Made by a program: the position numbers and the translations under genes. 7,954 nt of DNA from an uncultured Bacteroidales bacterium (lineage in GTDB: Bacteria > Bacteroidota > Bacteroidia > Bacteroidales > JAUNSR01): positions 1-7,954 of the forward strand of contig CAMTOW010000082.1 of assembly GCA_947074245.1 (NCBI GenBank), written 5' to 3'. The notes below the pieces were generated by a model. That model was not told where the DNA came from. It saw only the letters and a program-made list of their open reading frames with translations, and searched no databases. Shown one piece after another: positions 1 through 6,042 of the stretch. Within the stretch, counting starts at the first letter, position 1. Each line of letters starts with the position of its first letter.

Positions 1-341
1 TCGGACAGTTCCCCGCTGTTGACTGCCGGAATCTCCCTTCGCTTGTTACCGTTGTACTTTCTTTAAATTGAGTTTATGATTTAATGTATCCGGATCTGAT
101 GTCACCTCGATCCGTTGCAACGATACCAAATTTAAGACGACCGCGAAAGAACCGTTCCTGAGGCCGATTCTATTTAAAACATATTAAAACGCGGAAGAAT
201 CTTCTTAGAATTTATTAGGAACCGGAAAGCGCCTCATCCTGAAAATCATACAGAAAAAAACGCGATCGACCGGTTTTCCCGATTAGAAATGATAACTTCA
301 TATCGTAATTCGATTTTTCAATCCAATAAACGATCAAAATT
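1..341. other. gene-free left flank
   Basis: No convincing gene is visible here. Two plus-strand frames are open from the left edge and stop at 64-66 and 69-71, so the 3' end of an upstream plus-strand gene could be present. Neither short tail is recognisable. On the minus strand, 127-134 reads TAAATTTG, a perfect match to the Bacteroidota -7 box, but I see no TTG-type -33 box at the right distance and no ATG to its left within the window. It would only matter if a leftward gene starts beyond the edge. A 10-base palindrome CGTTGCAACG sits at 113-122, and an 11-base one (GAAGA-A-TCTTC) at 194-204. The block just before 342 is AT-rich, but I could not pick a clean promoter for the gene that follows. 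Confidence 0.5.
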
Positions 342-632
342 ATGTCAAGTTTACGAATTATCGCAACCATCACGGCAAAGAGCGATTATGCCGATCAGAT
401 CCGCCAGACGCTGGAAAACCTGGTAACCGAAAGCCGCAAAGAAGCGGGCAATCTCTCTTATCTGCTTTGTCAGGACGTGCGCCAGGCAAATGTATTTACC
501 GTATTGGAAGAGTGGAAATCGCAGGAAGCGATCGATATTCACAACCGTTCGGCCCATTTCCTCCACTTCCTGAATGCCATCGACGGCAAAACGGACGATG
601 TCCGGATCAGCGTGGTCAAACAGATCTGCTGA
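342..632 (+). CDS. putative quinol monooxygenase (ABM/YgiN-like)
   Basis: This encodes a 96-residue cytoplasmic protein of the antibiotic biosynthesis monooxygenase (ABM, dimeric alpha/beta-barrel) fold. Visible family marks are an N-terminal beta strand (LRIIATITAK, residues 4-13), the E-A-G-N-L-S-Y segment near residues 34-40, the E-E-W pattern at 56-58, and the H-N-R-S-A-H-F segment at 67-73. The length fits the family. Members such as E. coli YgiN act on quinols, and others are heme- or polyketide-modifying enzymes. The sequence alone does not fix the substrate, so 'putative quinol monooxygenase' is the usual database-style name and not a demonstrated activity. The ATG at 342 gives the complete domain, and there is no signal peptide. 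The gene stands alone and converges on xpt with 10 bases between stop codons. Confidence 0.85.
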   Translation: MSSLRIIATITAKSDYADQIRQTLENLVTESRKEAGNLSYLLCQDVRQANVFTVLEEWKSQEAIDIHNRSAHFLHFLNAIDGKTDDVRISVVKQIC

Positions 633-642
633 AAAAAGAATC

Positions 643-1209
643 TCAACGCAACACGATCCGACAGTCGTCCAGACTCTCTACGATAGCCAGGCTCTCTACC
701 GGAATGTTCCGCTTGCGAATCTGATCCGCGCCGTGCTGAAATGCTTTTTCGATCACGAATCCCATCCCTTCGATCACGGCTCCCGCCTGATCGGCCAAAT
801 CGATCATTCCGGCCGCAGCATTGCCATAAGCCAGGAAATCGTCGATAAACAGGATATGGTCGTCAGGAGTCAGAAAATCACGACTCACGCAAACCGTATA
901 ATCCCGTTCTTTGGTAAAGGAGTGGATGGTCGAGGTTAGCATATTCTCCATCGTGCGCGGCATTTTCTTTTTGATGAATACCACGGGCAGCTGCATCAGA
1001 TAGCCCACCATTATCGCCGGAGCGATTCCGCTCGCCTCAACGGTTACGATCTTCGTGATCTTTTTTCCGGCAAAACGCCGTACGAACTCCTCCGCAATCT
1101 GACCGATCAGAACCGGATCAATCTGATGATTGATAAAACTATCCACTTTCAGAATCCCGCCGGGAAAGCATTTCCCGTCTTGCATGATCCGTTTTTTCAA
1201 TAATTCCAT
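643..1209 (-). CDS. xpt: xanthine phosphoribosyltransferase
   Basis: This 188-residue type I phosphoribosyltransferase transfers phosphoribosyl from PRPP to xanthine, giving XMP in cytoplasmic purine salvage. It resembles Bacillus subtilis Xpt along its whole length. The N-terminal K-V-D-S-F-(I/L)-N-H-Q-I-D-P stretch is at residues 21-32, and the V-E-A-S-G-I-A-P-A loop at 57-65. The PRPP-binding motif is at 119-131 (I-L-F-I-D-D-F-L-A-Y-G-N-A, with the usual double Asp at 123-124). The V-I-E-K-x-F-Q-x-G element is at 152-160, and V-E-S-L at 177-180. The length is normal, with slightly less C-terminal tail than the Bacillus enzyme. In Firmicutes xpt is typically controlled by a guanine riboswitch. 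Here the predicted leader is only about 20 bases, so no riboswitch fits. The gene appears to be transcribed alone. Confidence 0.95.
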   Translation of the reverse strand: MELLKKRIMQDGKCFPGGILKVDSFINHQIDPVLIGQIAEEFVRRFAGKKITKIVTVEASGIAPAIMVGYLMQLPVVFIKKKMPRTMENMLTSTIHSFTKERDYTVCVSRDFLTPDDHILFIDDFLAYGNAAAGMIDLADQAGAVIEGMGFVIEKAFQHGADQIRKRNIPVESLAIVESLDDCRIVLR

Positions 1210-1233
1210 AACGATTGTTGATAACTTTACTTA

Positions 1234-1260
1234 CAAAGATAAGTATTCATTCCCCCTCAA
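1234..1260 (-). promoter_or_regulatory. predicted xpt promoter
   Basis: Read on the minus strand, 1241-1234 is TATCTTTG, a perfect Bacteroidota -7 box (TAnnTTTG). A TTG at 1260-1258 lies 16 bases upstream, somewhat closer than the usual 18-20, so the -33 half is the weak part. Transcription would start near 1227, leaving a leader of about 18 bases before the xpt ATG at 1209. Confidence 0.6.
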
Positions 1261-1264
1261 CGAG

Positions 1265-1306
1265 AAAAACGCGGGCAATTATGACGTTTCCGCCACAATG
1301 CCCGCG
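1265..1306 (-). terminator. intrinsic terminator after the beta-helix lipoprotein gene
   Basis: Read on the minus strand, a perfect 8-bp stem pairs CGCGGGCA (1306-1299) with TGCCCGCG (1277-1270) across a 21-base loop. It is followed directly by TTTTT (1269-1265). It begins 37 bases past the stop codon at 1343 and just before the xpt promoter, so it should end the lipoprotein transcript and insulate xpt. The loop is long, which lowers certainty a little. Confidence 0.75.
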
Positions 1307-1342
1307 CATATTGAAATTAAACAAATCGAATATCTTCTGGAT

Positions 1343-3256
1343 TTAGCGTCCACCCGGACCGCCGGTGCTTCCAACGGTCGTCACCATCGAAGAGGTGGTA
1401 AACGGAGTGAGCAACGATGTCGCGCTGAAAGTACCGTTCAGGTAATAGCCGCCCCATGACGAGCCGCCGGATACAGTCGCTTTCGCCAGATAATACGTCT
1501 TGTCTTTCGCCATTCCGGCCGAACTGTACAGCAGCGTCATCTTACTGTACGCACGTGGAATCTCGAACGTGACCAATGCCTTTTCATCCTCATCATACAC
1601 GACGACATAATCGCCTTTTGAAAAAGAAGAACCGCCATACAGGAATGAGCGCTGCGTAGATGCAGAAGCGGTCGGCGTACTGGTCGATCCGCCCACTCCG
1701 ATCAGCGTCCCGCCCGTAATCTTAAACGTATTCTGATCGCAATCGAATCCAGCTTCGGGTTGGGAGCTTCCCGCCGCGATTACCAAGCCCCCCGTAATGG
1801 TAAGCGTGCCGTTGGAGTCGATCCCGTCGTTGGTCGATGAATAGCAATAGGTGTTACCGCCATGAATTTCGATCGCTTTGGTTGCGTTCAGGCAATCGTC
1901 GGCACAGTTGGCGATAATGGTTCCGTCATGGATGGTCAATACCGCCTTACTCTCGATTCCTTCGCTGCCTTCGCCTCCGGTCGCTTCCACCCGAACGAAG
2001 CCGTCGCGAATCGTCAGGTTGCCGGTCGCTTTCATCCCTTTGGGCGAAGAGGTCTCTTTATTCTGAACCGCCTGTTTTCCGGTGGTCGTTACGATCAGCT
2101 TCCCGCTTTCGATGGTCAGCTCTCCGCCGGCATTCAGTCCTTTTCCGGCCGAACCCGTCGCGGTAGCATATAATGTGGCTTTGCGAAACACGATATCGGC
2201 ATCGCTCTTCAGCGCGGCGCAAGAGGAAAAATCATTTTCCGAACTGCTCCAAACCGCATCTCCCGAAGTAAGCAGATTCAGATATCCGCCCTCTACGGTC
2301 AGGTCTCCGTCGGCGGTGATCGCTTTCGAAGCCGATCCTTTGGCCGTAACGTCGATCACTCCGTCGTAGATATGAATAGTTCCGGCACCTTTCAATCCGT
2401 GCCCTTTACTTCCGGTGGTAACGATCGTGAGCGAACCGTTGTAGACCTTGATCGGCCCCTCTTCGCTTTCCACCGCATCGCCTTCGGTATGGATGTTGAA
2501 CACGCCGCCGTCGAAACGAACACCCTCGTTGGTATGCATCCCGTCTTTCACGGCAGTAAGCGTGTACGTGCCTCCGGGACGGAAACGAAGATACTGGTCG
2601 TTGCTGATCGCGTGTTTGTAATTGCCCGATACGGTCAGCGATCCCGTACCGCTGAAGATGCTCTGCCCTTCACTGAAAAAGGTTCCTTTCATATCCTCAC
2701 CCGCCACTTCGGCATACGACGAGCCATCGCTGAGCGTATTGACCGTCCCCGCGGCAAGATCGATAAAATTGCGCTTTTTGCTTTGGATATTGATTGCCGC
2801 TCCCAGCGGATTATGAAGCGTAACGCCGTTGAGCGTCACCATGAATTTCTTCGAACTGTATAGTTTAAAAGATCCGTCGGAGCTTGAGCCCGAAAGTTCG
2901 TAACGCACTTCCGAATCGGAAGAATCAATCACCAAGTGCGCTCCGTTCTGCTCTTTCACCACCACCTGTTCGGTAGGCGTATCGATCGTCACGGCATCGC
3001 CCGAATAAACGATGCGGACCACTTTAGGGAATACCGAATTCTCGTGATAATCGTCGTCGGCTGCGTCAACCTCATCTTTGGGTTCGGTATAAACGCTCGG
3101 ATACGTATCCGCCACATCCGTAACGGGCAGTATGCCGCTCAGGTTTTGATTACTGACATCGGAGGTCTGCCCTCCACCGGTCTCCTCGGTATCTTTGCTG
3201 CAAGAAACCGCCATACATACAAACAACAGGGTAAAAAGTTTGAAATAGGTCTTCAT
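1343..3256 (-). CDS. parallel beta-helix carbohydrate-binding lipoprotein (Cthe_2159-like)
   Basis: This encodes a predicted 637-residue lipoprotein exposed outside the cytoplasm. I chose the ATG at 3256, not the in-frame ATG at 3289, because it places a type II signal peptide at the N-terminus (K2, hydrophobic 5-18, lipobox A-V-S-C with Cys19). The promoter -7 box also lies between the two ATGs. Residues 20-75 form a low-complexity, Asp/Glu-rich linker. From about 80 to 520 the protein is built of Gly/Asp-rich rungs in which a short strand ends in a D-G or G-G turn. Examples are L-T-V-E-G-G (319-324), L-T-I-E-S-G (380-385), L-T-I-R-D-G (414-419), L-T-I-H-D-G (440-445) and L-T-I-T-G-G (485-490). 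This matches the Cthe_2159/DUF4353 'carbohydrate-binding domain' family, whose Clostridium thermocellum founder is a calcium-binding beta-helix that binds acidic and beta-glucan polysaccharides. Residues 540-637 look like a separate C-terminal beta domain ending in a Gly-rich tail. The ligand here is unknown, and no catalytic activity is implied. Confidence 0.85.
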   Translation of the reverse strand: MKTYFKLFTLLFVCMAVSCSKDTEETGGGQTSDVSNQNLSGILPVTDVADTYPSVYTEPKDEVDAADDDYHENSVFPKVVRIVYSGDAVTIDTPTEQVVVKEQNGAHLVIDSSDSEVRYELSGSSSDGSFKLYSSKKFMVTLNGVTLHNPLGAAINIQSKKRNFIDLAAGTVNTLSDGSSYAEVAGEDMKGTFFSEGQSIFSGTGSLTVSGNYKHAISNDQYLRFRPGGTYTLTAVKDGMHTNEGVRFDGGVFNIHTEGDAVESEEGPIKVYNGSLTIVTTGSKGHGLKGAGTIHIYDGVIDVTAKGSASKAITADGDLTVEGGYLNLLTSGDAVWSSSENDFSSCAALKSDADIVFRKATLYATATGSAGKGLNAGGELTIESGKLIVTTTGKQAVQNKETSSPKGMKATGNLTIRDGFVRVEATGGEGSEGIESKAVLTIHDGTIIANCADDCLNATKAIEIHGGNTYCYSSTNDGIDSNGTLTITGGLVIAAGSSQPEAGFDCDQNTFKITGGTLIGVGGSTSTPTASASTQRSFLYGGSSFSKGDYVVVYDEDEKALVTFEIPRAYSKMTLLYSSAGMAKDKTYYLAKATVSGGSSWGGYYLNGTFSATSLLTPFTTSSMVTTVGSTGGPGGR

Positions 3257-3276
3257 AAGTAGTGTTTTATTCCATT

Positions 3277-3306
3277 GAAAGATAACCATTTACAACACAG
3301 TTCAAA
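3277..3306 (-). promoter_or_regulatory. predicted promoter of the beta-helix lipoprotein gene
   Basis: Read on the minus strand, TTTG (3306-3303) is followed after 18 bases by TATCTTTC (3284-3277), a good fit to the Bacteroidota TTTG/TAnnTTTG pattern with one change in the last base. The start of transcription would be near 3270, about 14 bases before the ATG at 3256. This argues against translation from the upstream ATG at 3289, which would lie before the transcription start. Confidence 0.65.
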
Positions 3307-3341
3307 TTCACTGACAGGTGAAATGGAAAATAGCGAAGGCT

Positions 3342-3361
3342 ACCGTTCCCAATAGAACGGT
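3342..3361. repeat. 7-bp inverted repeat in the divergent lipoprotein region
   Basis: ACCGTTC (3342-3348) and GAACGGT (3355-3361) are perfect inverted copies around a 6-base centre. Neither strand has a T-run after it, so it is not a terminator. It lies 36 bases upstream of the lipoprotein -33 box and about 150 bases upstream of the -7 box for the propeller gene. A dimeric-regulator operator is possible but unproven. Confidence 0.4.
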
Positions 3362-3508
3362 CTAACAACCGGATCGCATATCGGGATAATTTTTTTAAAG
3401 CAATCGAGATATGATACTCATCGACTCATTTATCAAGGATGAATACCGGGTAGGCAATCTTCGCATGATGGATGTATAGAAATAGTTAATTATCACATCT
3501 TATTTCAT

Positions 3509-3516
3509 TACTTTCG
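3509..3516 (+). promoter_or_regulatory. predicted -7 box of the beta-propeller lipoprotein gene
   Basis: TACTTTCG at 3509-3516 is close to TAnnTTTG and lies 16 bases before the ATG at 3533, implying a very short leader. No good TTG is present about 19 bases upstream (GTTAA around 3485-3489 at best), so the promoter is only half supported. Confidence 0.4.
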
Positions 3517-3532
3517 CGTACAATTTATCCCT

Positions 3533-4615
3533 ATGAAAAAACAATTATCCATTCTCTTTCTCGTTTTCGCAGCATTTTTGTCCGCTTGCGACCGTCCTAA
3601 TCAACAACCGTATCGCGCCGGGATTCTAACCGACGAATTTATTTATGATACGGCATCTTTCCCTTCCGTACATGCGGCAACGATTGCCGAAACTCCCGCG
3701 GGTTTGATCTCGGCTTTCTTCGGAGGATCTCATGAAGGAAACCCCGACGTATGCATCTTCGTGAGCCGCCATATTGACGGCAAATGGAGCGAACCCGTAC
3801 AAGTAGCCGACGGAATCGTCAACGATACATTGCGCAAAGCGTGCTACAATCCGGTATTGCATCAAGTGCCCGGCGGTGAATTGCTGCTGTTCTATAAGAT
3901 CGGCAAAAACGTTCAGGACTGGAGCGGTTACCTGATCCGGTCGAACGATAACGGCGCCACCTGGAGCCGTCCCGAAGCACTGCCCGAAGGATTTCTGGGA
4001 CCGATCAAAAACCGTCCGGAACAGATCGGCGATTACCTGATCTGCCCGTCGAGCACGGAAGACAACGGATGGCGCGTACACTTCGAATATACGCCCGACT
4101 TCGGAAAAACCTGGGCGAAGACCGAAGCGGTCAACGACTCGACGTTCGATATCATCCAGCCAAGCATCCTGCGGCTGAAAGACGGCAGATACCAGATGCT
4201 TTGCCGCTCCCGAAACGAACAGATCATCAGCGCCTATTCGACCGACGGCATCCATTGGGACGCACCGTTCGCGATCGAAATGCCTCAGAATAATTCCGGG
4301 ACGGATGCCGTGACGCTCAACGACGGCTCCCACCTTTTGGTTTACAACCACAAGAAACTGGCTGAAAGCTGGGATAAACCCCAGGGACGGTCGCCGCTCA
4401 ACGTAGCCGTTTCCAACGACGGGCTCAACTGGAACGCCGCGCTTATCCTGGAAGACTCGCCGATCAGCGAATATTCATACCCGTCGGTTATCTGCGGGAG
4501 CGATGGTTTGGTACACATCGTCTATACCTGGCGCCGCGAAAAGATCCGCTATGTAGCGATCGATCCGAGCAAGCTTCAGACCAAACCGATCATCGGCGAG
4601 CAATGGCCGGAATGA
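3533..4615 (+). CDS. BNR/Asp-box beta-propeller lipoprotein, sialidase-like (BNR_2 type)
   Basis: This encodes a 360-residue predicted lipoprotein with a short type II signal peptide: K2-K3, hydrophobic 6-16, lipobox L-S-A-C with Cys19. The rest is a BNR_2-type propeller. Asp-box or Asp-box-like turns are S-N-D-N-G-A-T-W (137-144), T-P-D-F-G-K-T-W (187-194), S-T-D-G-I-H-W (236-242) and S-N-D-G-L-N-W (294-300). Other conserved-looking blocks are the F-F-G-G-S-H-E-G-N-P-D loop (62-72), the I-K-N-R-P motif (158-162), and E-Y-S-Y-P-S-V followed by Y-T-W-R-R (313-319, 331-335). Such proteins are routinely annotated as sialidase or neuraminidase. The F/Y-R-I-P motif of true GH33 sialidases is absent, and members of this group rarely have a proven substrate. 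I therefore read it as a probable periplasmic or surface glycan-active propeller of unknown specificity. It diverges from the beta-helix lipoprotein gene. Confidence 0.8.
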   Translation: MKKQLSILFLVFAAFLSACDRPNQQPYRAGILTDEFIYDTASFPSVHAATIAETPAGLISAFFGGSHEGNPDVCIFVSRHIDGKWSEPVQVADGIVNDTLRKACYNPVLHQVPGGELLLFYKIGKNVQDWSGYLIRSNDNGATWSRPEALPEGFLGPIKNRPEQIGDYLICPSSTEDNGWRVHFEYTPDFGKTWAKTEAVNDSTFDIIQPSILRLKDGRYQMLCRSRNEQIISAYSTDGIHWDAPFAIEMPQNNSGTDAVTLNDGSHLLVYNHKKLAESWDKPQGRSPLNVAVSNDGLNWNAALILEDSPISEYSYPSVICGSDGLVHIVYTWRREKIRYVAIDPSKLQTKPIIGEQWPE

Positions 4616-4670
4616 CCGGAGACTCGGTTGCCTGACCTGCGGTCGGTTTCCTTTGAACTTCTGACGGCAC

Positions 4671-4758
4671 ACAGTTGTGATCCGATCGACACACAACTGT
4701 ATTCCGATTGAATCTCAACTGTGAGCAACATGAACCACAACTGTGTGCCATGGGAATC
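4671..4758. repeat. degenerate 22-base tandem array with conserved ACAACTGT core
   Basis: The words ACAGTTGT (4671), ACAACTGT (4693), TCAACTGT (4715) and ACAACTGT (4737) start exactly 22 bases apart. The first is the inverted form of the second and fourth. The remaining 14 bases of each unit are also related: aligned by hand, neighbouring or alternate units agree at about 15-16 of 22 positions. A fainter fifth unit may start at 4759 (CCAACCG). Twenty-two is not a multiple of three, so this is not a protein repeat. In RNA, the first core could pair with the second (loop about 12 bases) or, over 14 perfect base pairs (4666-4679 with 4736-4749), with the fourth. Function is unknown. Helically phased protein-binding sites or alternative RNA hairpins both fit. 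Confidence 0.7.
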
Positions 4759-4804
4759 CCAACCGGGATCGATTCTTTTCGAAAGCAGACTCTCTTTATA
4801 AACC

Positions 4805-4844
4805 AAGGACGCAAACCATCGACGGTATGCGTCCTTTTGTTTTT
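4805..4844 (+). terminator. strong intrinsic terminator upstream of dprA
   Basis: AAGGACGCA (4805-4813) pairs perfectly with TGCGTCCTT (4828-4836). After one mismatch, three further pairs (ACC/GGT) close a small loop. The stem is followed by TTGTTTTT (4837-4844). It acts on plus-strand transcripts, so it should end the propeller-gene message about 190 bases after its stop codon, or end a separate short transcript covering the 22-base array. Confidence 0.85.
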
Positions 4845-4926
4845 AACCTTCCTATTATCAGGTAGAAACGCATGCCGTATGCCGAATATTTCGTAACTTC
4901 TCGTCACAACAGAAAAATCAGATACC

Positions 4927-6042
4927 ATGAACGTTTCAGACGACACTCTGCTTTATTCGCTCGCACTGGGCAAGATCAAAGGTGTGGGCAGCATCCTGGC
5001 TCGTAAACTGATTGAGAATTTCGGTTCGGCCGAAGCGATATTCCGGGAAAACCCCGATATCCTGACCCACATCCCCCGCATCGGCAGCCAATTGGCCTAT
5101 CATGTCAAAGACCCCATTCTGATCCGCAATGCCGAAAAAGAGATCGAATTTATCCAGCGACATCAGATCGAAACGTTTTATTTCGAAGACGACGACTATC
5201 CCGAAAAACTCAAAGAGTGTATCGACGCGCCCGTATTGCTTTTTTATAAAGGCAACGCACGCCTCAACCGACGAAAAACGATCAGCATCGTGGGCACCCG
5301 CTCGGCCACTCAATACGGGAGGGACCTGACCCATGATTTCATCAAGGCGATCGCTTCGGTGGTTCCCGATGCATTGATCGTAAGCGGACTGGCTTACGGA
5401 ATCGATGTCAACGCCCATAAGGCGGCGCTTCAGAACGGAATGGATACGGTAGGCGTTCTGGCACATGGTCTTGACCGGATCTATCCCGACGCCCATCGCG
5501 CCATCGCCCGGGAGATGAGTGAGCATGGCGGTTTGTTGAGCGAATATCCTTCGGGAACCAATCCCGACAAAGGAAATTTCCTGGCCCGCAATCGGATCGT
5601 AGCGGGAATGAGCGACGCTACCATCATCGTGGAAACGGCCGACAAGGGCGGCTCGGTGGTGACGGCCAACATCGCATATACCTATGATCGGGATGTGTTT
5701 GCTTTTCCGGGCCGTGTGGGCGATCCGCGCTCGGCGGGATGCAATCGCCTGATCCGACAGAACCGGGCCGCGCTGATCACGTCGGGCGAAGATTTTCTGG
5801 AACTGATGAATTGGGATTTGGGCAAAAAAGAACGTGATCCCGGGCAATTGCCGCTTCCGTTCGAGTACACGACGGACGAGAGTCTGATCGTGGGGATTCT
5901 TGAGGAAAACGGCGAAATGCAGATCAACCGGCTGGCTATAGAAACAGAAATACCCGTCAGCGAACTGACGGGCATCTTGATGGAACTGGAGTTCCGCAAT
6001 ATTATTCGTACCCTTCCGGGCTCTCTTTATCGGCTCAGATGA
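4927..6042 (+). CDS. dprA: DNA-processing protein DprA (Smf)
   Basis: This 371-residue cytoplasmic protein binds incoming single-stranded DNA and loads RecA during natural transformation. It is widespread even in species not known to be competent. The N-terminal part has a helix-hairpin-helix-like region (about 14-60, including I-K-G-V-G and I-P-R-I-G). The Rossmann-fold core shows I-V-G-T-R (121-125), S-G-L-A-Y-G-I-D (153-160), N-F-x-A-R-N-R-I-V-A-G (217-227), D-K-G-G-S-V-V-T-A (239-247) and P-G-R-V-G-D-P-R-S-x-G-C-N-x-L-I (261-276). A C-terminal winged-helix-like domain spans about 315-371. The length is typical and all core motifs are intact. The ATG at 4927 starts just before the first helix. 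It is a single gene after a terminator, and its last 16 bases overlap the convergent znuC gene. Confidence 0.95.
   Translation: MNVSDDTLLYSLALGKIKGVGSILARKLIENFGSAEAIFRENPDILTHIPRIGSQLAYHVKDPILIRNAEKEIEFIQRHQIETFYFEDDDYPEKLKECIDAPVLLFYKGNARLNRRKTISIVGTRSATQYGRDLTHDFIKAIASVVPDALIVSGLAYGIDVNAHKAALQNGMDTVGVLAHGLDRIYPDAHRAIAREMSEHGGLLSEYPSGTNPDKGNFLARNRIVAGMSDATIIVETADKGGSVVTANIAYTYDRDVFAFPGRVGDPRSAGCNRLIRQNRAALITSGEDFLELMNWDLGKKERDPGQLPLPFEYTTDESLIVGILEENGEMQINRLAIETEIPVSELTGILMELEFRNIIRTLPGSLYRLR
5945..5972 (-). terminator. probable znuAC terminator inside dprA (UUCG-loop hairpin)
   Basis: Read on the minus strand, CCCGTCAG (5972-5965) and CTGACGGG (5960-5953) form a perfect 8-bp stem closed by a TTCG loop, followed by a moderately T-rich tract (TATTTCTG, then TTTC). 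It lies 54 bases past the znuC stop codon, inside the 3' part of dprA on the opposite strand. UUCG loops are common in intrinsic terminators. The imperfect T-run is the main doubt, as is the chance of a coding coincidence. Confidence 0.55.

Larger units (their letters stand above)
4616..4926. other. intergenic region between propeller gene and dprA
   Basis: This 311-base gap has no credible gene. The one short open frame (62 codons, from 4708) runs through the repeat array and the terminator and resembles nothing. From left to right it holds a weak hairpin without a good T-run (GACC/GGTC, 4634-4643), the four-copy 22-base periodic array (4671-4758), and a small ATCCC/GGGAT hairpin (4756-4769). 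A strong plus-strand terminator (4805-4844) follows, then an 82-base stretch that must contain the dprA promoter unless transcription reads through. The closest -7 candidate there is around 4884-4890 (TATTTCG), which is not a clean match. Confidence 0.6.

Noticed and set aside
605..645. Bidirectional terminator between the convergent small gene and xpt
   Set aside because: Only a 5-bp TCAGC/GCTGA stem with a 15-base loop can form, and the A-run is on the wrong side for termination of either transcript.
1210..1260. Guanine riboswitch in front of xpt
   Set aside because: The predicted leader is about 18 bases. No room or conserved three-way junction sequence is present before the terminator of the neighbouring gene.
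2372..2863. 163-codon and other plus-strand open frames opposite the beta-helix lipoprotein gene
   Set aside because: They are shadows of a repetitive Gly/Asp-rich coding sequence, with no family resemblance or start signals.
3257..3289. Translation of the beta-helix lipoprotein from the upstream ATG at 3289
   Set aside because: It would bury the signal peptide behind 11 polar residues and lies upstream of the predicted transcription start.
3367..3398. Terminator-like stretch before a run of seven T residues (3390-3396)
   Set aside because: The bases before the T-run do not form a stem of more than three or four pairs, and no plus-strand gene ends here.
3626..4351. 241-codon minus-strand open frame inside the propeller gene
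   Set aside because: It is antisense to a gene with a clear signal peptide and Asp boxes, and its translation is Arg/Val-rich without recognisable motifs.
4671..4758. CRISPR array
   Set aside because: The repeat core is only 8 bases, one copy is inverted, the whole period is 22 bases, and no cas gene is nearby.
4708..4896. 62-codon open frame starting in the 22-base array, with a hydrophobic middle
   Set aside because: It runs through the terminator stem and T-run, has no promoter or ribosome-binding context, and the array period is not a multiple of three.
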